A DNA stretch of 64,000 nt from Gammaproteobacteria bacterium Ga0077554. Lineage in GTDB: Bacteria; Pseudomonadota; Gammaproteobacteria; Ga0077554; Ga007554. The notes beneath the pieces are model-generated. The model was not told the DNA's origin and searched no databases. It worked only from the letters and a program-made list of their open reading frames with translations. This document shows positions 9,261 to 19,540 of this stretch, in pieces; within the stretch, counting starts at the first letter, position 1; each line of letters opens with the position of its first letter. Location of the stretch: positions 1-64,000 of the forward strand of contig LNFF01000006.1 of assembly GCA_001464585.1 (NCBI GenBank), read 5' to 3'. Made by a program: the position numbers and the translations under genes.

Positions 9261-9665
9261 ATGAGCATTTCAAAAAAGTTGTTATTGACAGGAGTCTCAA
9301 TGATCCTTGCTGTGGGGCTAGCCGCATGCGACAAAAAAAACGAAGAGGATAAGATAGGCTCGTCTGCAAATGATACTCATATCGAGCGGGATATGGACGA
9401 AGCAGCCAACAAAATTGATAATAAAATGGATCAAGTTGGCGAGAAAGTCGATGACGCTACGATTACCGCTAAAGTCAAAGCCGCTATATTTGCAGAACCG
9501 GGGCTTAGCGCTTTACAGATTAACGTGGATACCGTCCAAAATGTGGTGACGCTCACCGGCTCGGTTGACTCACAGCAAAACAGTGATAGAGCTAAAGAAA
9601 TAGCAGGCGCTGTGGCTGGCGTAACAAGTGTAGTAAACAACCTGGTAGTTAAGTCAGATCATTAA
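9261..9665 (+). CDS. BON-domain lipoprotein
   Basis: A 134-aa secreted protein with a lipoprotein signal (lipobox LAAC, Cys about residue 23). A charged linker follows, then one BON domain (about 68-133: ITAKVKAAIF, VVTLTGSVDSQQ, VNNLVVKSDH). BON domains bind phospholipids and occur in OsmY-like envelope stress proteins. The start has AAGGAG 7 bases upstream. A long hairpin follows the gene. The role is probably envelope maintenance, by analogy with OsmY; no specific partner is visible. Confidence 0.88.
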   Translation: MSISKKLLLTGVSMILAVGLAACDKKNEEDKIGSSANDTHIERDMDEAANKIDNKMDQVGEKVDDATITAKVKAAIFAEPGLSALQINVDTVQNVVTLTGSVDSQQNSDRAKEIAGAVAGVTSVVNNLVVKSDH

Positions 9666-9699
9666 GGGCGAATTGCAACGCCTATATACGCTTGCGCAA

Positions 9700-9738
9700 C
9701 CTGTTGCATACTAATGCCTTGGCTTAGTGTGCAACAGG
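9700..9738 (+). terminator. Hairpin downstream of the BON-domain gene
   Basis: Arms of 15 nt (CCTGTTGCATACTAA and its near-complement, one G-U pair) enclose a 9-nt loop. There is no long T-tract, so it may be a stabilising 3' hairpin rather than a classical terminator. Confidence 0.5.
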
Positions 9739-9765
9739 AAAATCAATATCCTCTAGCGTAGATAA

Positions 9766-9838
9766 CTAGAATGGTGTCGCCACCATCACACGGTTTTGAC
9801 CCGCTGATTTGGCTGCATACAATCCTTGGTCGGCATGT
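9766..9838 (-). pseudogene. Remnant of a GGDEF-domain gene (C-terminal end only)
   Basis: On the minus strand 23 codons read ADQGLYAAKSAGQNRV followed by MVATPF and a stop. This is the usual end of a diguanylate cyclase domain (RADQALYAAKRAGRNRV type). An in-frame stop lies just upstream and no other part of the gene is found, so it is a relic. Confidence 0.6.
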
Positions 9839-9950
9839 TAATGAGAATAGAATTTTTAAACTTGACTGCCCATAAAATATCTAAAATATTACCATACTGC
9901 CCTCTGAAATTGAATTTGTTCATGCGAGGTATCTGGGTGCAATTCCACCT

Positions 9951-10496
9951 TCATGTGACTCGTGTTTCCTGCAGAGGCCACGTCCGCAGCACGCGGTAAT
10001 GCACGCCCATCACTTCGGTAAGTGATTCCACCAAAGCATAGTCTCGCACATTCCAAACAATCGGCGCTATCATTGCTGGAAGTATTGGCTGCTTCGGCTT
10101 CATCTTCCGGTACAAGGTGAGGTGGTTCTGGAAAGGGCGGCGGTCAATGGTAAATTTGCACTGTGTTGCAGCGTCCCGCATTTGTCCTGCCAAGCTCAGC
10201 AAGGTCGGTGGGTTTTCGCCGCCAACCCACACGACCTGAGGTTTACGCCAATAGCCCAGTTCAGTGAGAACGAGGGTGAAAGGTGCTGCCGCAATGTGGT
10301 CTAGCCGCTGCTCCAGACACTCCCGTTGTGTAGCCGTGGTGGCGCCGAGAAATAATAAGGTCATGTGCAAATTGTCGCCCTTGACGCGCTGACCGTTGTT
10401 CGGCGGCAAGTCATTTTGTAACTCAACAAGGTGATGCCGCACCATTGGATCCGGCCACAAGGCGATAAACAAGCGTTGGACTGTGGGCTCTGTCAT
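9951..10496 (-). CDS. thpR: RNA 2',3'-cyclic phosphodiesterase (LigT/ThpR)
   Basis: A 181-aa member of the 2H phosphoesterase superfamily, formerly called 2'-5' RNA ligase. The two catalytic HxT motifs are present as HMTLLFLG (about residue 44) and HLTLYRK (about 125). The N-terminus RLFIALWPD is also typical. The enzyme opens 2',3'-cyclic phosphates on RNA ends in the cytoplasm. It is monocistronic, between a GGDEF remnant and a dispersed repeat. Confidence 0.9.
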   Translation of the reverse strand: MTEPTVQRLFIALWPDPMVRHHLVELQNDLPPNNGQRVKGDNLHMTLLFLGATTATQRECLEQRLDHIAAAPFTLVLTELGYWRKPQVVWVGGENPPTLLSLAGQMRDAATQCKFTIDRRPFQNHLTLYRKMKPKQPILPAMIAPIVWNVRDYALVESLTEVMGVHYRVLRTWPLQETRVT

Positions 10497-10520
10497 TTAA
10501 TTTAATGAGGCTCTGATGTG

Positions 10521-10655
10521 TGTCATTTCGACCGTAGGCGACCGCCATGGATGGAGGAAGGTAGAGCAACGCAGGAGCAGTTGCCGGGAGAAATCCTGGA
10601 GGCATTTTAAAGAATCCAATAATATACAGATTTCTCCTCGCGGTCGAAATGACAA
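10521..10655. repeat. Dispersed ATGACA palindromic repeat, long modular copy
   Basis: Outer arms TGTCATTTCGACCG and CGGTCGAAATGACA are perfect complements. Between them lies a module with GCGACCGCCATGGATGG, AAGGTAGAGCAACGCAGG and AGCAGTTGCCGGGAGAAATCC, shared with 59696 and, inverted, with 55319. The rest of the 400-bp spacer (10660-10830) shows no gene. Confidence 0.85.
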
Positions 10656-10834
10656 CATAGCGTATATCAGAAGTCACTAACTTGGTTAGTTGCGGGTAGC
10701 TGCCTAGCTGCCAGTCGTCCAGTACAGATTGACCAGTTCAGGATTCGCCGTACGAAGGGTACGTAGGCGGGATTGCCCGCATGTTTCATATCCGTGTGGT
10801 TGTCTTGGCATTAGCATGGCGTACAGCCGCCCAT

Positions 10835-10868
10835 AAAAAAAGCCCCGCCATACTGGCGGGGCTTTTGT
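10835..10868 (-). terminator. Bidirectional rho-independent terminator after groEL
   Basis: An AAAAAAAGCCCCGCCA stem pairs with TGGCGGGGCTTTTGTTT. There are A- and T-runs on both sides of a 9-bp GC stem, so it ends the groESL transcript and can also work on the plus strand. Confidence 0.85.
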
Positions 10869-10900
10869 TTGCAGCGTGTTACTACGCAGCAGGGTCAGGC

Positions 10901-12556
<1,656 letters not shown>

Positions 12557-12621
12557 CTAAGTTCGTTGAGAAAAATATGTTGTGTTGTGTGGAGATGCGC
12601 GTTTGGCATCGCTGGCACGAT

Positions 12622-12912
12622 TTAGCCTTCGATAATGCCGATGATGTCTTCTTCGCGCATTACCAGCAGATCCTGGCCGTCTACTTTGACTTCACTGCCG
12701 GAATACTTGCCGAACAACACTTTGTCGCCCACTTTGACGCCCAGCGCGCGCACGTCGCCATTGTCCAATGGCTTGCCTTTGCCCACGGCAACCACTTCGC
12801 CACGGCTCGGCTTTTCGGCGGCGGCGTCCGGAATCACGATTCCACCAGCGGATTTACGCTCTTCCTCAATGCGGCGGATAATGACGCGGTCATGTAAAGG
12901 ACTGATTTTCAT
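12622..12912 (-). CDS. groES: Co-chaperonin GroES
   Basis: Small co-chaperonin of 96 aa that caps the GroEL cavity. It has the [10 protein letters not shown] start, the [16 protein letters not shown] mobile loop and the C-terminal [10 protein letters not shown]. The ATG follows an AGGGAG site. It is the first gene of the groESL operon, 85 bp downstream of the CIRCE operator. Confidence 0.99.
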   Translation of the reverse strand: MKISPLHDRVIIRRIEEERKSAGGIVIPDAAAEKPSRGEVVAVGKGKPLDNGDVRALGVKVGDKVLFGKYSGSEVKVDGQDLLVMREEDIIGIIEG

Positions 12913-12997
12913 ATGTTATCTCCCTATCCTAAATAATGGCATAAACAATGGTTGAATAGTTTTACAGCAACTTACCCATAGTATCGCTGGCGGACGA

Positions 12998-13024
12998 TTA
13001 GCACTCACCAGATACGAGTGCTAA
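12998..13024. promoter_or_regulatory. CIRCE operator (HrcA-binding site) for groESL
   Basis: The sequence TTAGCACTC, nine spacer bases, GAGTGCTAA is a perfect match to the CIRCE consensus. It lies upstream of groES, so the operon is expected to be repressed by HrcA and released on heat shock. The hrcA gene is not in this window. Confidence 0.96.
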
Positions 13025-13121
13025 TAATGATAGCCTCTTGAATTTCTACGTCAAGATATTTCGTAAAAAATACCATTTTAAGCTTTTGCCACCAGCCGTT
13101 TAATGCGGTATCTTTAGCAGT

Positions 13122-13448
13122 ATGAGCCAGGAATACTACGTTATTCTGAATACCTGCCCCGACCTTGAGACGGCGGAGGCGATTGCCAACACCTTGGTGG
13201 ACGAGGAGTTGGCGGCGTGCGTGAATATCATTCCCGGCGTGCGTTCGGTGTATATATGGGAAGGCCAGCGGACCACCAGCCAGGAGCACCTGCTGCTGAT
13301 TAAAGCCATGGCTTCCGATTACGAGGCCATCGAAGAAACCATCCTTGAACTCCACCCCTATGAACTTCCTGAAATTATTGCTGTCTCCATAAGCGCGGGT
13401 CTGCCCGATTATCTGGACTGGCTGGGCGTGGAAGACGCGGAAGATTGA
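13122..13448 (+). CDS. cutA: Divalent-cation tolerance protein CutA
   Basis: Small trimeric cytoplasmic protein of the CutA1 family, 108 aa. Typical motifs are LNTCPDLETAEAIA, ELAACVNIIPGVRSVYIWEG and HPYELPEIIAV. The family is linked to copper tolerance, but its biochemical role is poorly defined. It sits between groESL (divergent) and dsbD (49 bp downstream), an order common in gammaproteobacteria; in E. coli cutA also lies next to dsbD. Confidence 0.95.
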   Translation: MSQEYYVILNTCPDLETAEAIANTLVDEELAACVNIIPGVRSVYIWEGQRTTSQEHLLLIKAMASDYEAIEETILELHPYELPEIIAVSISAGLPDYLDWLGVEDAED

Positions 13449-13496
13449 GCGTGGCGATGTTTGGCTGCAATAGTTTGGTTTTGATGGTATTTTAAA

Positions 13497-15443
13497 ATGA
13501 TGCAGCTAGTTTTGATGATGTGGCTGGCGGTTGCGGGCGCCGTAATGCCGCTCACCGCCTCCGCCACGGATGCGCCTGGGAATGGCATACTGGGCACCCT
13601 GGCACAGCGCTTTGGTCTGTCTTCAGCCCCCCCCTCCACAGAGTTCCTCGACCCCGAGCAGGCGTTTGTTTTGACGGTGGATGCCGTTAATGCTTCCACG
13701 GTGCGCGCGCGTTGGGACATCGCCCCAGGATATTATCTTTATCGTAACAAATTCGGTATTACCGCTGCTGCTGCTACGGGCGGCGTGGCTGTTACTGCGC
13801 CCGGTATTGTAGTGGGGGAATTTACCGCGCCGCGCGGTGAAGTGAAGGCTGACCCCAACTTCGGCAACGTCGAAGTTTATCATCAGCCGGTTACTCTTCA
13901 CGTGCCTGTCACCCGCGCCACTGCAACTGCTGCCGAAGAAATTACGCTGGAGGTGCGCTATCAGGGTTGCGCCGACGCGGGTTTTTGCTATCCACCGATT
14001 GCCAAGCAGGTAACGCTGACATTACCAGCGGGTAATGCCACTTTTGCTGCGACGCCCTTAACAGGTGAAACAGGGGCAGAAGCAGCAGCGGGCATCGCAA
14101 CCGATGCGGAACTTCCCGAGCAGGATCGCTATGCCCGCTCGCTGGCCAGCGGCAACACGGCACTCACCTTGTTGACGTTCTTTGGCCTGGGCGTGTTGCT
14201 CGCATTCACGCCATGCATGTTCCCGATGATTCCGATTCTTTCCAGCATTATTGTTGGCCAAGGCGCCGGACTAAGCACGCGCCGCGCGTTTTCCCTGTCG
14301 TTCATGTATGTGCTGGCAATGGCGCTTGCTTACACGGTAGCGGGCGTATTGGCCGGACTATTTGGCAATAATTTACAGGCCGTGTTTCAAAATCCGTGGA
14401 TACTGGGCAGTTTTGTCGCAGTGTTCGTGCTGCTGGCATTATCCATGTTTGGGTTTTATGAGTTGCAACTCCCCAGCCGTTGGCAGAGTAAGCTCGCTGA
14501 TATGAGCAATAAGCAGCGCGGCGGCAGCCATGCGGGGGTGGCGGTGATGGGCCTGTTTTCCGCGTTGATCGTCGGCCCATGCCTGGCCGCACCGCTGGCG
14601 GGCGCGCTGATTTATATTGGCCAAAGCGGTGACGCGGTGCTGGGCGGCGCGGCGCTGTTTGCATTGAGTATGGGCATGGGTTTGCCGCTGCTGGCGATTG
14701 GCACGTCGGCGGGCAAACTGTTACCGCGTGCCGGGGGCTGGATGAACGCCGTCAAAGCGGTGTTTGGCGTGTTGCTGCTGGCGGTGGGCGTGTGGATGCT
14801 GGAACGCATTGTGCCACCGCAGATTATTATGGTGTTATGGGCCGTGTTACTGATTATTTCAGCGGTTTACATGGGCGCGCTCGAAAAGCTGGCGCCTGAA
14901 GCGAACGGCTGGCGCAAGCTGTGGAAAGGCGCAGGCGTAGTGCTGTTGATTTATGGCGGTCTGGTATTGCTGGGCGCCGCGAGTGGTGGCAAAGATGTGC
15001 TGCGGCCGTTGCATGGCTCATCATTCATGGGCGGAGCGTCAGCCCTGGCGGAGCAACACCTGCCATTCAAAACGATTAAAAGTGTGGCTGATCTTAATCG
15101 TGAGTTGGATGCCGCCCAGGCTCAGGGTAAGCCCGTGATGCTGGATTTTTATGCGGACTGGTGTGTGTCGTGCAAGGAAATGGAAAAGCTCACGTTCGCC
15201 GACCCCGGTGTACGACAAGCGTTGGCAGGAATGATATTATTGCAGGCCGATGTAACGGTCAACGATGCGCAGGATCAGGCGTTGCTCAAACACTTCGGTA
15301 TTTTTGGTCCGCCCTCTATTATGTTTTTTGGCGTAGACGGCACCGAGCGGCGCACCCGTCGCCTGGTGGGTTTTGTAGGGCCTGCCGCGTTTAAGGCGCA
15401 TGTGATGGGTGTGCTGGCTTCTAACCCTGACAGGATTTTATGA
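13497..15443 (+). CDS. dsbD: Thiol:disulfide interchange protein DsbD
   Basis: Inner-membrane electron conduit (648 aa) that carries reducing power from cytoplasmic thioredoxin to periplasmic disulfide isomerases. After a signal peptide (about 1-22) comes the alpha domain with its Cys pair (GCADAGFCYPP). A multi-helix membrane domain follows with one Cys near each half (FTPCMFP, VGPCLAAP). The gamma thioredoxin domain carries CVSC in DWCVSCKEME. All six redox cysteines are present. Its stop overlaps the start of a TlpA-like gene by 4 bp, so the two are co-translated and the neighbour is a likely electron acceptor. Confidence 0.96.
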   Translation: MMQLVLMMWLAVAGAVMPLTASATDAPGNGILGTLAQRFGLSSAPPSTEFLDPEQAFVLTVDAVNASTVRARWDIAPGYYLYRNKFGITAAAATGGVAVTAPGIVVGEFTAPRGEVKADPNFGNVEVYHQPVTLHVPVTRATATAAEEITLEVRYQGCADAGFCYPPIAKQVTLTLPAGNATFAATPLTGETGAEAAAGIATDAELPEQDRYARSLASGNTALTLLTFFGLGVLLAFTPCMFPMIPILSSIIVGQGAGLSTRRAFSLSFMYVLAMALAYTVAGVLAGLFGNNLQAVFQNPWILGSFVAVFVLLALSMFGFYELQLPSRWQSKLADMSNKQRGGSHAGVAVMGLFSALIVGPCLAAPLAGALIYIGQSGDAVLGGAALFALSMGMGLPLLAIGTSAGKLLPRAGGWMNAVKAVFGVLLLAVGVWMLERIVPPQIIMVLWAVLLIISAVYMGALEKLAPEANGWRKLWKGAGVVLLIYGGLVLLGAASGGKDVLRPLHGSSFMGGASALAEQHLPFKTIKSVADLNRELDAAQAQGKPVMLDFYADWCVSCKEMEKLTFADPGVRQALAGMILLQADVTVNDAQDQALLKHFGIFGPPSIMFFGVDGTERRTRRLVGFVGPAAFKAHVMGVLASNPDRIL

Positions 15444-16006
15444 AAAAAACGAGTCTGATAATGGGTGCATTACTGTTCTACGGCGTTAGCGTGGGAGGCA
15501 CCCAATGGTTGCAGGGGATGCGGGAAGCAAGCGCCACTCAGGAGCGCGTCGAACGTGTTGGGGGCACCAAGGTAGCATCTACTAATCCTCAGCGTCCACC
15601 GTTTGCCTTGCCGGACACGGCGGGTGTGTCGCGTCATATCAAAACCTGGGACGGCAAAGTACTGGTCATAAATTTCTGGGCGACGTGGTGTGGGCCGTGT
15701 CTGCGGGAAATCCCCGCTTTTATTGAGCTGCAAAAAAAGTACGGCGATAAGGGTTTGCAATTTGTGGGGGTCGCGTTTGATGACCTGGAGGCGATTCAGG
15801 GGTTCGCTAAAACTTCTAAAATCCAGTTTAATTATCCGATCCTGGTCGGGGAAGATGAAGCCATGACCATCGCGGCCATCTATGGCAACACCATTGGCGC
15901 GCTGCCCTACACAGTGATTATTGATCGCAAGGGTAAAATTGTGCATGGCCAGATTGGTGAAATATCGCACCGATCCGCTGAAGATATCATCAAACCGCTT
16001 CTGTAG
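15440..16006 (+). CDS. TlpA-like periplasmic thioredoxin
   Basis: Membrane-anchored thiol-disulfide protein of 188 aa. An N-terminal hydrophobic stretch (about 5-22) serves as anchor or signal, followed by a TlpA/ResA-type thioredoxin fold with active site WCGPC (in WATWCGPCLREIP) and the cis-Pro region GALPYTVII. Start overlap with dsbD (ATGA) suggests it takes electrons from DsbD. TlpA/ResA family members reduce apocytochrome c or copper chaperones; the actual client here is unknown. Confidence 0.9.
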   Translation: MKKTSLIMGALLFYGVSVGGTQWLQGMREASATQERVERVGGTKVASTNPQRPPFALPDTAGVSRHIKTWDGKVLVINFWATWCGPCLREIPAFIELQKKYGDKGLQFVGVAFDDLEAIQGFAKTSKIQFNYPILVGEDEAMTIAAIYGNTIGALPYTVIIDRKGKIVHGQIGEISHRSAEDIIKPLL

Positions 16007-16089
16007 TCCGTGATTCTTCATGAATCTTGTTGCTATCTGCATTGAACTTCTGTAAATTTTACATCTATAAATTACTCAGAGAATAAAAA

Positions 16090-16602
16090 ATGGCGACAGT
16101 ATTGGTGCTGCATGGCCCCAATCTTAATTTATTGGGTGGCCGCGAACCTCAGCATTATGGTCACACCTCCCTGGCGGTAATCAATGCGCGTCTGGAATCC
16201 CAGGCCCAGGCGGCGGGGCACGCGCTGGTGTGCTTTCAAAGTAATGCCGAGCATGATCTGGTTGAACGCATTCACGCCGCACAGGGAAGAGCGGAAGCGA
16301 AGGGTTCTGCTAGTGTCGCGGGAGGCACGATGCCGGGAGCGACCGCTGCGCAGCAGGAAGCCGTGGCATTTATCATTATCAACCCGGCGGCCTTTACACA
16401 CACCAGTGTGGCGTTACGCGATGCGCTGAGCGCAGTAAAAATCCCGTTTATCGAAGTGCATCTCTCCAACGTACATGCGCGCGAAGCGTTTCGCCATCAC
16501 TCCTATTTTTCTGATCTTGCGGTGGGGGTGATCAGCGGCTTGGGTCCACAGGGTTATGAGCTGGCTTTGCAGGCGGCGTTGGCCAGATTGCCTGCGAACT
16601 GA
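16090..16602 (+). CDS. aroQ: Type II 3-dehydroquinate dehydratase
   Basis: Shikimate-pathway enzyme that dehydrates 3-dehydroquinate. Family motifs are HGPNLNLLG (start), the catalytic Tyr in [53 protein letters not shown] and [15 protein letters not shown]. The length is 170 aa, while the family is usually about 145-150. The extra 20-odd residues (about 64-88, Gly/Ala-rich) come from an in-frame copy of a dispersed GC-rich repeat, placed between the HAAQG helix and the FIIINPAAF strand. The catalytic residues lie outside the insert, so the enzyme is probably active. It precedes accB-accC, as in many proteobacteria. Confidence 0.96.
   Translation: MATVLVLHGPNLNLLGGREPQHYGHTSLAVINARLESQAQAAGHALVCFQSNAEHDLVERIHAAQGRAEAKGSASVAGGTMPGATAAQQEAVAFIIINPAAFTHTSVALRDALSAVKIPFIEVHLSNVHAREAFRHHSYFSDLAVGVISGLGPQGYELALQAALARLPAN
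16279..16356 (+). repeat. GC-rich RPE-like repeat inside aroQ
   Basis: The segment begins GCACAGGGAAGAGCGGAAGC and continues through GGGAGGCACGATGCCGGGAG to a repeated GCGCAG. Its translated core ([15 protein letters not shown]) nearly matches the tandem insert in the CapA-like protein (45689). The flanking GCACAGGGA / GCGCAGCAG may be a target duplication or the unit's own ends. Confidence 0.75.
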
Positions 16603-16668
16603 AAAACAGTTTATTCGGTTCAGGTTGGAGCCCCTCGCTGCGCTTTCCCCGCAGCTTGCTGCGTTTAT

Positions 16669-16729
16669 TGTCATCCCGAACAAAGTGAGGGATCTTGCTT
16701 AAGATTCCTCGCAGCGCTCGGAATGACAT
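16669..16729. repeat. Dispersed ATGACA palindromic repeat, short copy
   Basis: TGTCATCCCGAACAAAGTG on the left and CAGCGCTCGGAATGACA on the right enclose GGATCTTGCTTAAGATTCC. It lies in the aroQ-accB spacer and is preceded by CCCGCAGCTTGCTGCG, also seen at 5452. Confidence 0.8.
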
Positions 16730-16754
16730 AGAATTTTATTGATATGGATGGATT

Positions 16755-17204
16755 ATGGATATACGTAAAGTCAAAAAGTTAATTGAATTGCTGGAAGAGT
16801 CCGGAATTTCAGAAATTGAAATCCGTGAAGGCGAGGAAACGGTACGCATTAGCCGCCATAGCCAGGGCGCTACGCCGATGGTGTATAGCCAGGCGCCGAT
16901 CTCCATGTCGGCCATCGCCGCCTCTGTGGCGACCCCTGCGGCGCCTGCTGTTGCGACACCCCCTCCTGTGGGGCATACCGTGATGTCACCTATGGTGGGT
17001 TCTTTCTACCGCGCCGCTGCGCCGGGCAGCAAGCCTTTCGTTGAGGTTGGCCAGCGCGTTAACGTCGGCGATGTGGTGTGTATTATTGAGGCCATGAAAA
17101 TGCTCAATCAGATTGAATCGGACAAGGCCGGGGTCATAACTGCGATTCTGGTAGAAAATGGCGAGCCGGTAGAGTACGGTGAGCCGCTGTTTGTTATTGA
17201 GTAA
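16755..17204 (+). CDS. accB: Biotin carboxyl carrier protein of acetyl-CoA carboxylase
   Basis: Carrier subunit (149 aa) of acetyl-CoA carboxylase, the first step of fatty acid synthesis. The N-terminal [17 protein letters not shown] segment is typical. An Ala/Pro-rich linker (about 55-77) follows, then a biotinyl domain with the biotin-accepting Lys in EAMKM and the C-terminal GEPLFVIE. It is followed by accC after 67 bp. The aroQ-accB-accC order is common in proteobacteria. Confidence 0.98.
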   Translation: MDIRKVKKLIELLEESGISEIEIREGEETVRISRHSQGATPMVYSQAPISMSAIAASVATPAAPAVATPPPVGHTVMSPMVGSFYRAAAPGSKPFVEVGQRVNVGDVVCIIEAMKMLNQIESDKAGVITAILVENGEPVEYGEPLFVIE

Positions 17205-17271
17205 ACCAGTACCGCGTGGGTGTGTTATTCCCTTCCTGATGATTCCGATGATTCCACAGTGAGCCTGATGA

Positions 17272-18612
17272 ATGCTTGAAAAAGTTGTTATTGCCAATCG
17301 TGGTGAAATCGCATTGCGTATTTTGCGTGCGTGCCGCGAATTGGGTATTAAAACCGTCGCAGTGCATTCTGCCGCCGACCGTGACCTGAAACATGTGCTG
17401 CTGGCGGACGAGTCAGTGTGCATTGGCCCCGCGTCATCTGCATTAAGTTATTTGAATATTCCCGCATTGATCAGTGCTGCCGAAGTGACTGATGCCGTGG
17501 CGATACATCCTGGTTATGGTTTTTTATCTGAAAACGCTGATTTTGCCGAGCGCGTTGAACAAAGTGGTTTTATTTTTATTGGCCCGCGCCCTGAAACGAT
17601 CCGTTTGATGGGTGACAAAATTTCAGCGATTGCCGCCATGAAAAAAGCCGGTGTGCCGTGTGTGCCGGGTTCTGATGGCCCGTTGCCAGAAGATGAAGAT
17701 GAAATCCGCGCGCTGGCACGCGAGATTGGTTATCCCATCATTATTAAAGCGGCCGGAGGTGGAGGCGGGCGCGGTATGCGTGTGGTGCATAGCGATGCTG
17801 CCGTATTGCAGGCAGTGTCACTGACACGTGCCGAAGCAGGCAGTGCGTTTGGTAATGCTACCGTGTATATGGAAAAGTTTCTGGAAAATCCACGGCACAT
17901 TGAGTTTCAGGTGTTGGCTGATCAGCACGGTAATGCCATTCATCTGGGCGAGCGCGATTGCTCCATGCAACGCCGCCATCAAAAAGTTCTTGAAGAATCA
18001 CCGGCGCCAGGGCTGTCTGATAAATTGCGTAAAAGCATGGGCGAGATCTGCGCCAAAGCATGCCGCACCATCGGTTATCGCGGTGCTGGCACCTTCGAGT
18101 TTCTCTACGAAAATGAAGAATTTTATTTCATTGAAATGAACACGCGCGTGCAGGTCGAGCATCCTGTCACTGAGATGGTTACGGGTGTGGATATTGTCAA
18201 AGAACAATTACGTATCGCCGCAGGTGAAGAATTATCGCATCGCCAAAAAGATATTGTAATGCGTGGTCATGCTGTGGAGTGCCGTATCAATGCTGAAGAT
18301 TCGGTAAAGTTCATCCCTTCACCGGGGTTGATTACGCGCTACCATGCCCCCGGCGGGCCGGGTGTGCGCGTGGATTCGCATATTTATACGGGCTATAAAG
18401 TGCCGCCCCATTATGATTCCATGATCGGCAAGCTCATCACGCACGGCGACACGCGCGAATCGGCACTGGCGCGCATGCGCACCGCGCTCAGTGAAATTAT
18501 TGTGGAAGGAATTAACACCAACATTTTATTGCATAGGAATATTTTGAGTGATGCGGCTTTTGTCGCGGGTGGCACTAACATTCATTATCTGGAAAAGAAG
18601 CTGGGGTTGTAA
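17272..18612 (+). CDS. accC: Biotin carboxylase of acetyl-CoA carboxylase
   Basis: ATP-grasp enzyme (446 aa) that carboxylates the biotin on AccB. Motifs in order are [30 protein letters not shown], the glycine-rich ATP loop [27 protein letters not shown] and the catalytic [14 protein letters not shown]. The length is standard. Its 3' end is 10 bp from the likely start of prmA. Confidence 0.99.
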   Translation: MLEKVVIANRGEIALRILRACRELGIKTVAVHSAADRDLKHVLLADESVCIGPASSALSYLNIPALISAAEVTDAVAIHPGYGFLSENADFAERVEQSGFIFIGPRPETIRLMGDKISAIAAMKKAGVPCVPGSDGPLPEDEDEIRALAREIGYPIIIKAAGGGGGRGMRVVHSDAAVLQAVSLTRAEAGSAFGNATVYMEKFLENPRHIEFQVLADQHGNAIHLGERDCSMQRRHQKVLEESPAPGLSDKLRKSMGEICAKACRTIGYRGAGTFEFLYENEEFYFIEMNTRVQVEHPVTEMVTGVDIVKEQLRIAAGEELSHRQKDIVMRGHAVECRINAEDSVKFIPSPGLITRYHAPGGPGVRVDSHIYTGYKVPPHYDSMIGKLITHGDTRESALARMRTALSEIIVEGINTNILLHRNILSDAAFVAGGTNIHYLEKKLGL

Positions 18613-18622
18613 CCCATTATAC

Positions 18623-19504
18623 ATGCCCTGGCTACAACTTAAACTTGCCTCCACCCCTGATGCTGCCCAGCGCCTGAGTGATTTGCTGAGCGATGCAGGT
18701 GCGCTTGCCGTGACCCTGCAAGATGCCGCTGATCAACCGCTTTATGAGCCACCGCCCGGCGCGACGCCGTTGTGGAGCCAGACCTGGGTTACCGGATTGT
18801 TTGATGCTGATACAGATCTGCAAGCTGTGCTTGCCTGTCTGCGGAGTACGTTGGGCGAGCATGATTTGCCGCATATTATCAGCCCACTCGAAGATAAAGA
18901 CTGGGAGCGTGAATGGATGGATAACTACCATCCGATGCGTTTTGGCGCGCGCTTATGGATCTGCCCGAGCTGGCATCAGCCCCCGGATGCTGATGCCATC
19001 ACCGTCATGCTCGACCCCGGCTTGGCGTTTGGTACGGGCACGCATCCTACCACTGCATTATGCCTGGAGTGGTTGGATGCGCATGATGTTGTTGGCAAGC
19101 ATGTCATCGACTACGGTTGTGGCTCCGGCATTCTTGCCGTGGCCGCCGCCAAACTCGGTGCGCAGCAGGTGTGGGCGGTGGATTATGATCCGCAAGCGCT
19201 GCACGCAACGACACTTAACGCCGAAAAAAATGCCGTCAGCACGCTCATTCATACGGTATTACCCAACGATTTACCACACCAACCCACAGATATTATGCTG
19301 GCCAATATTCTGGCTGGCCCGTTAATCGAGCTTGCGCCTTTGTTTGCCGATCTGGTGCGTCCCGGCGGCGCCATTGTCTTGTCCGGCATTCTCAACACCC
19401 AGGCCGATGCTGTCATGCAACGCTACCAGCCCTGGTTTGACATGGTGCCCGCGACAGAGCGTGACGAGTGGATGCGCTTGAGTGGTGTGCGCAAAGCGAT
19501 GTAA
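18623..19504 (+). CDS. prmA: Ribosomal protein L11 methyltransferase
   Basis: PrmA methylates ribosomal protein L11 using S-adenosylmethionine. The 293-aa protein has the N-terminal L11-recognition domain and EREWMDNYHPMRFG. The catalytic domain carries DPGLAFGTGTHPTT, the SAM loop VIDYGCGSGILAVAAAKLGA and LANILAGPLIEL. ATG 18623 is chosen over ATG 18548, which would run into accC, because homology begins MPWLQLKL. It is probably co-transcribed with accBC. Confidence 0.97.
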   Translation: MPWLQLKLASTPDAAQRLSDLLSDAGALAVTLQDAADQPLYEPPPGATPLWSQTWVTGLFDADTDLQAVLACLRSTLGEHDLPHIISPLEDKDWEREWMDNYHPMRFGARLWICPSWHQPPDADAITVMLDPGLAFGTGTHPTTALCLEWLDAHDVVGKHVIDYGCGSGILAVAAAKLGAQQVWAVDYDPQALHATTLNAEKNAVSTLIHTVLPNDLPHQPTDIMLANILAGPLIELAPLFADLVRPGGAIVLSGILNTQADAVMQRYQPWFDMVPATERDEWMRLSGVRKAM

Positions 19505-19540
19505 TTTACCCATCCATTTCATTTATTCATGCAATCAAAT

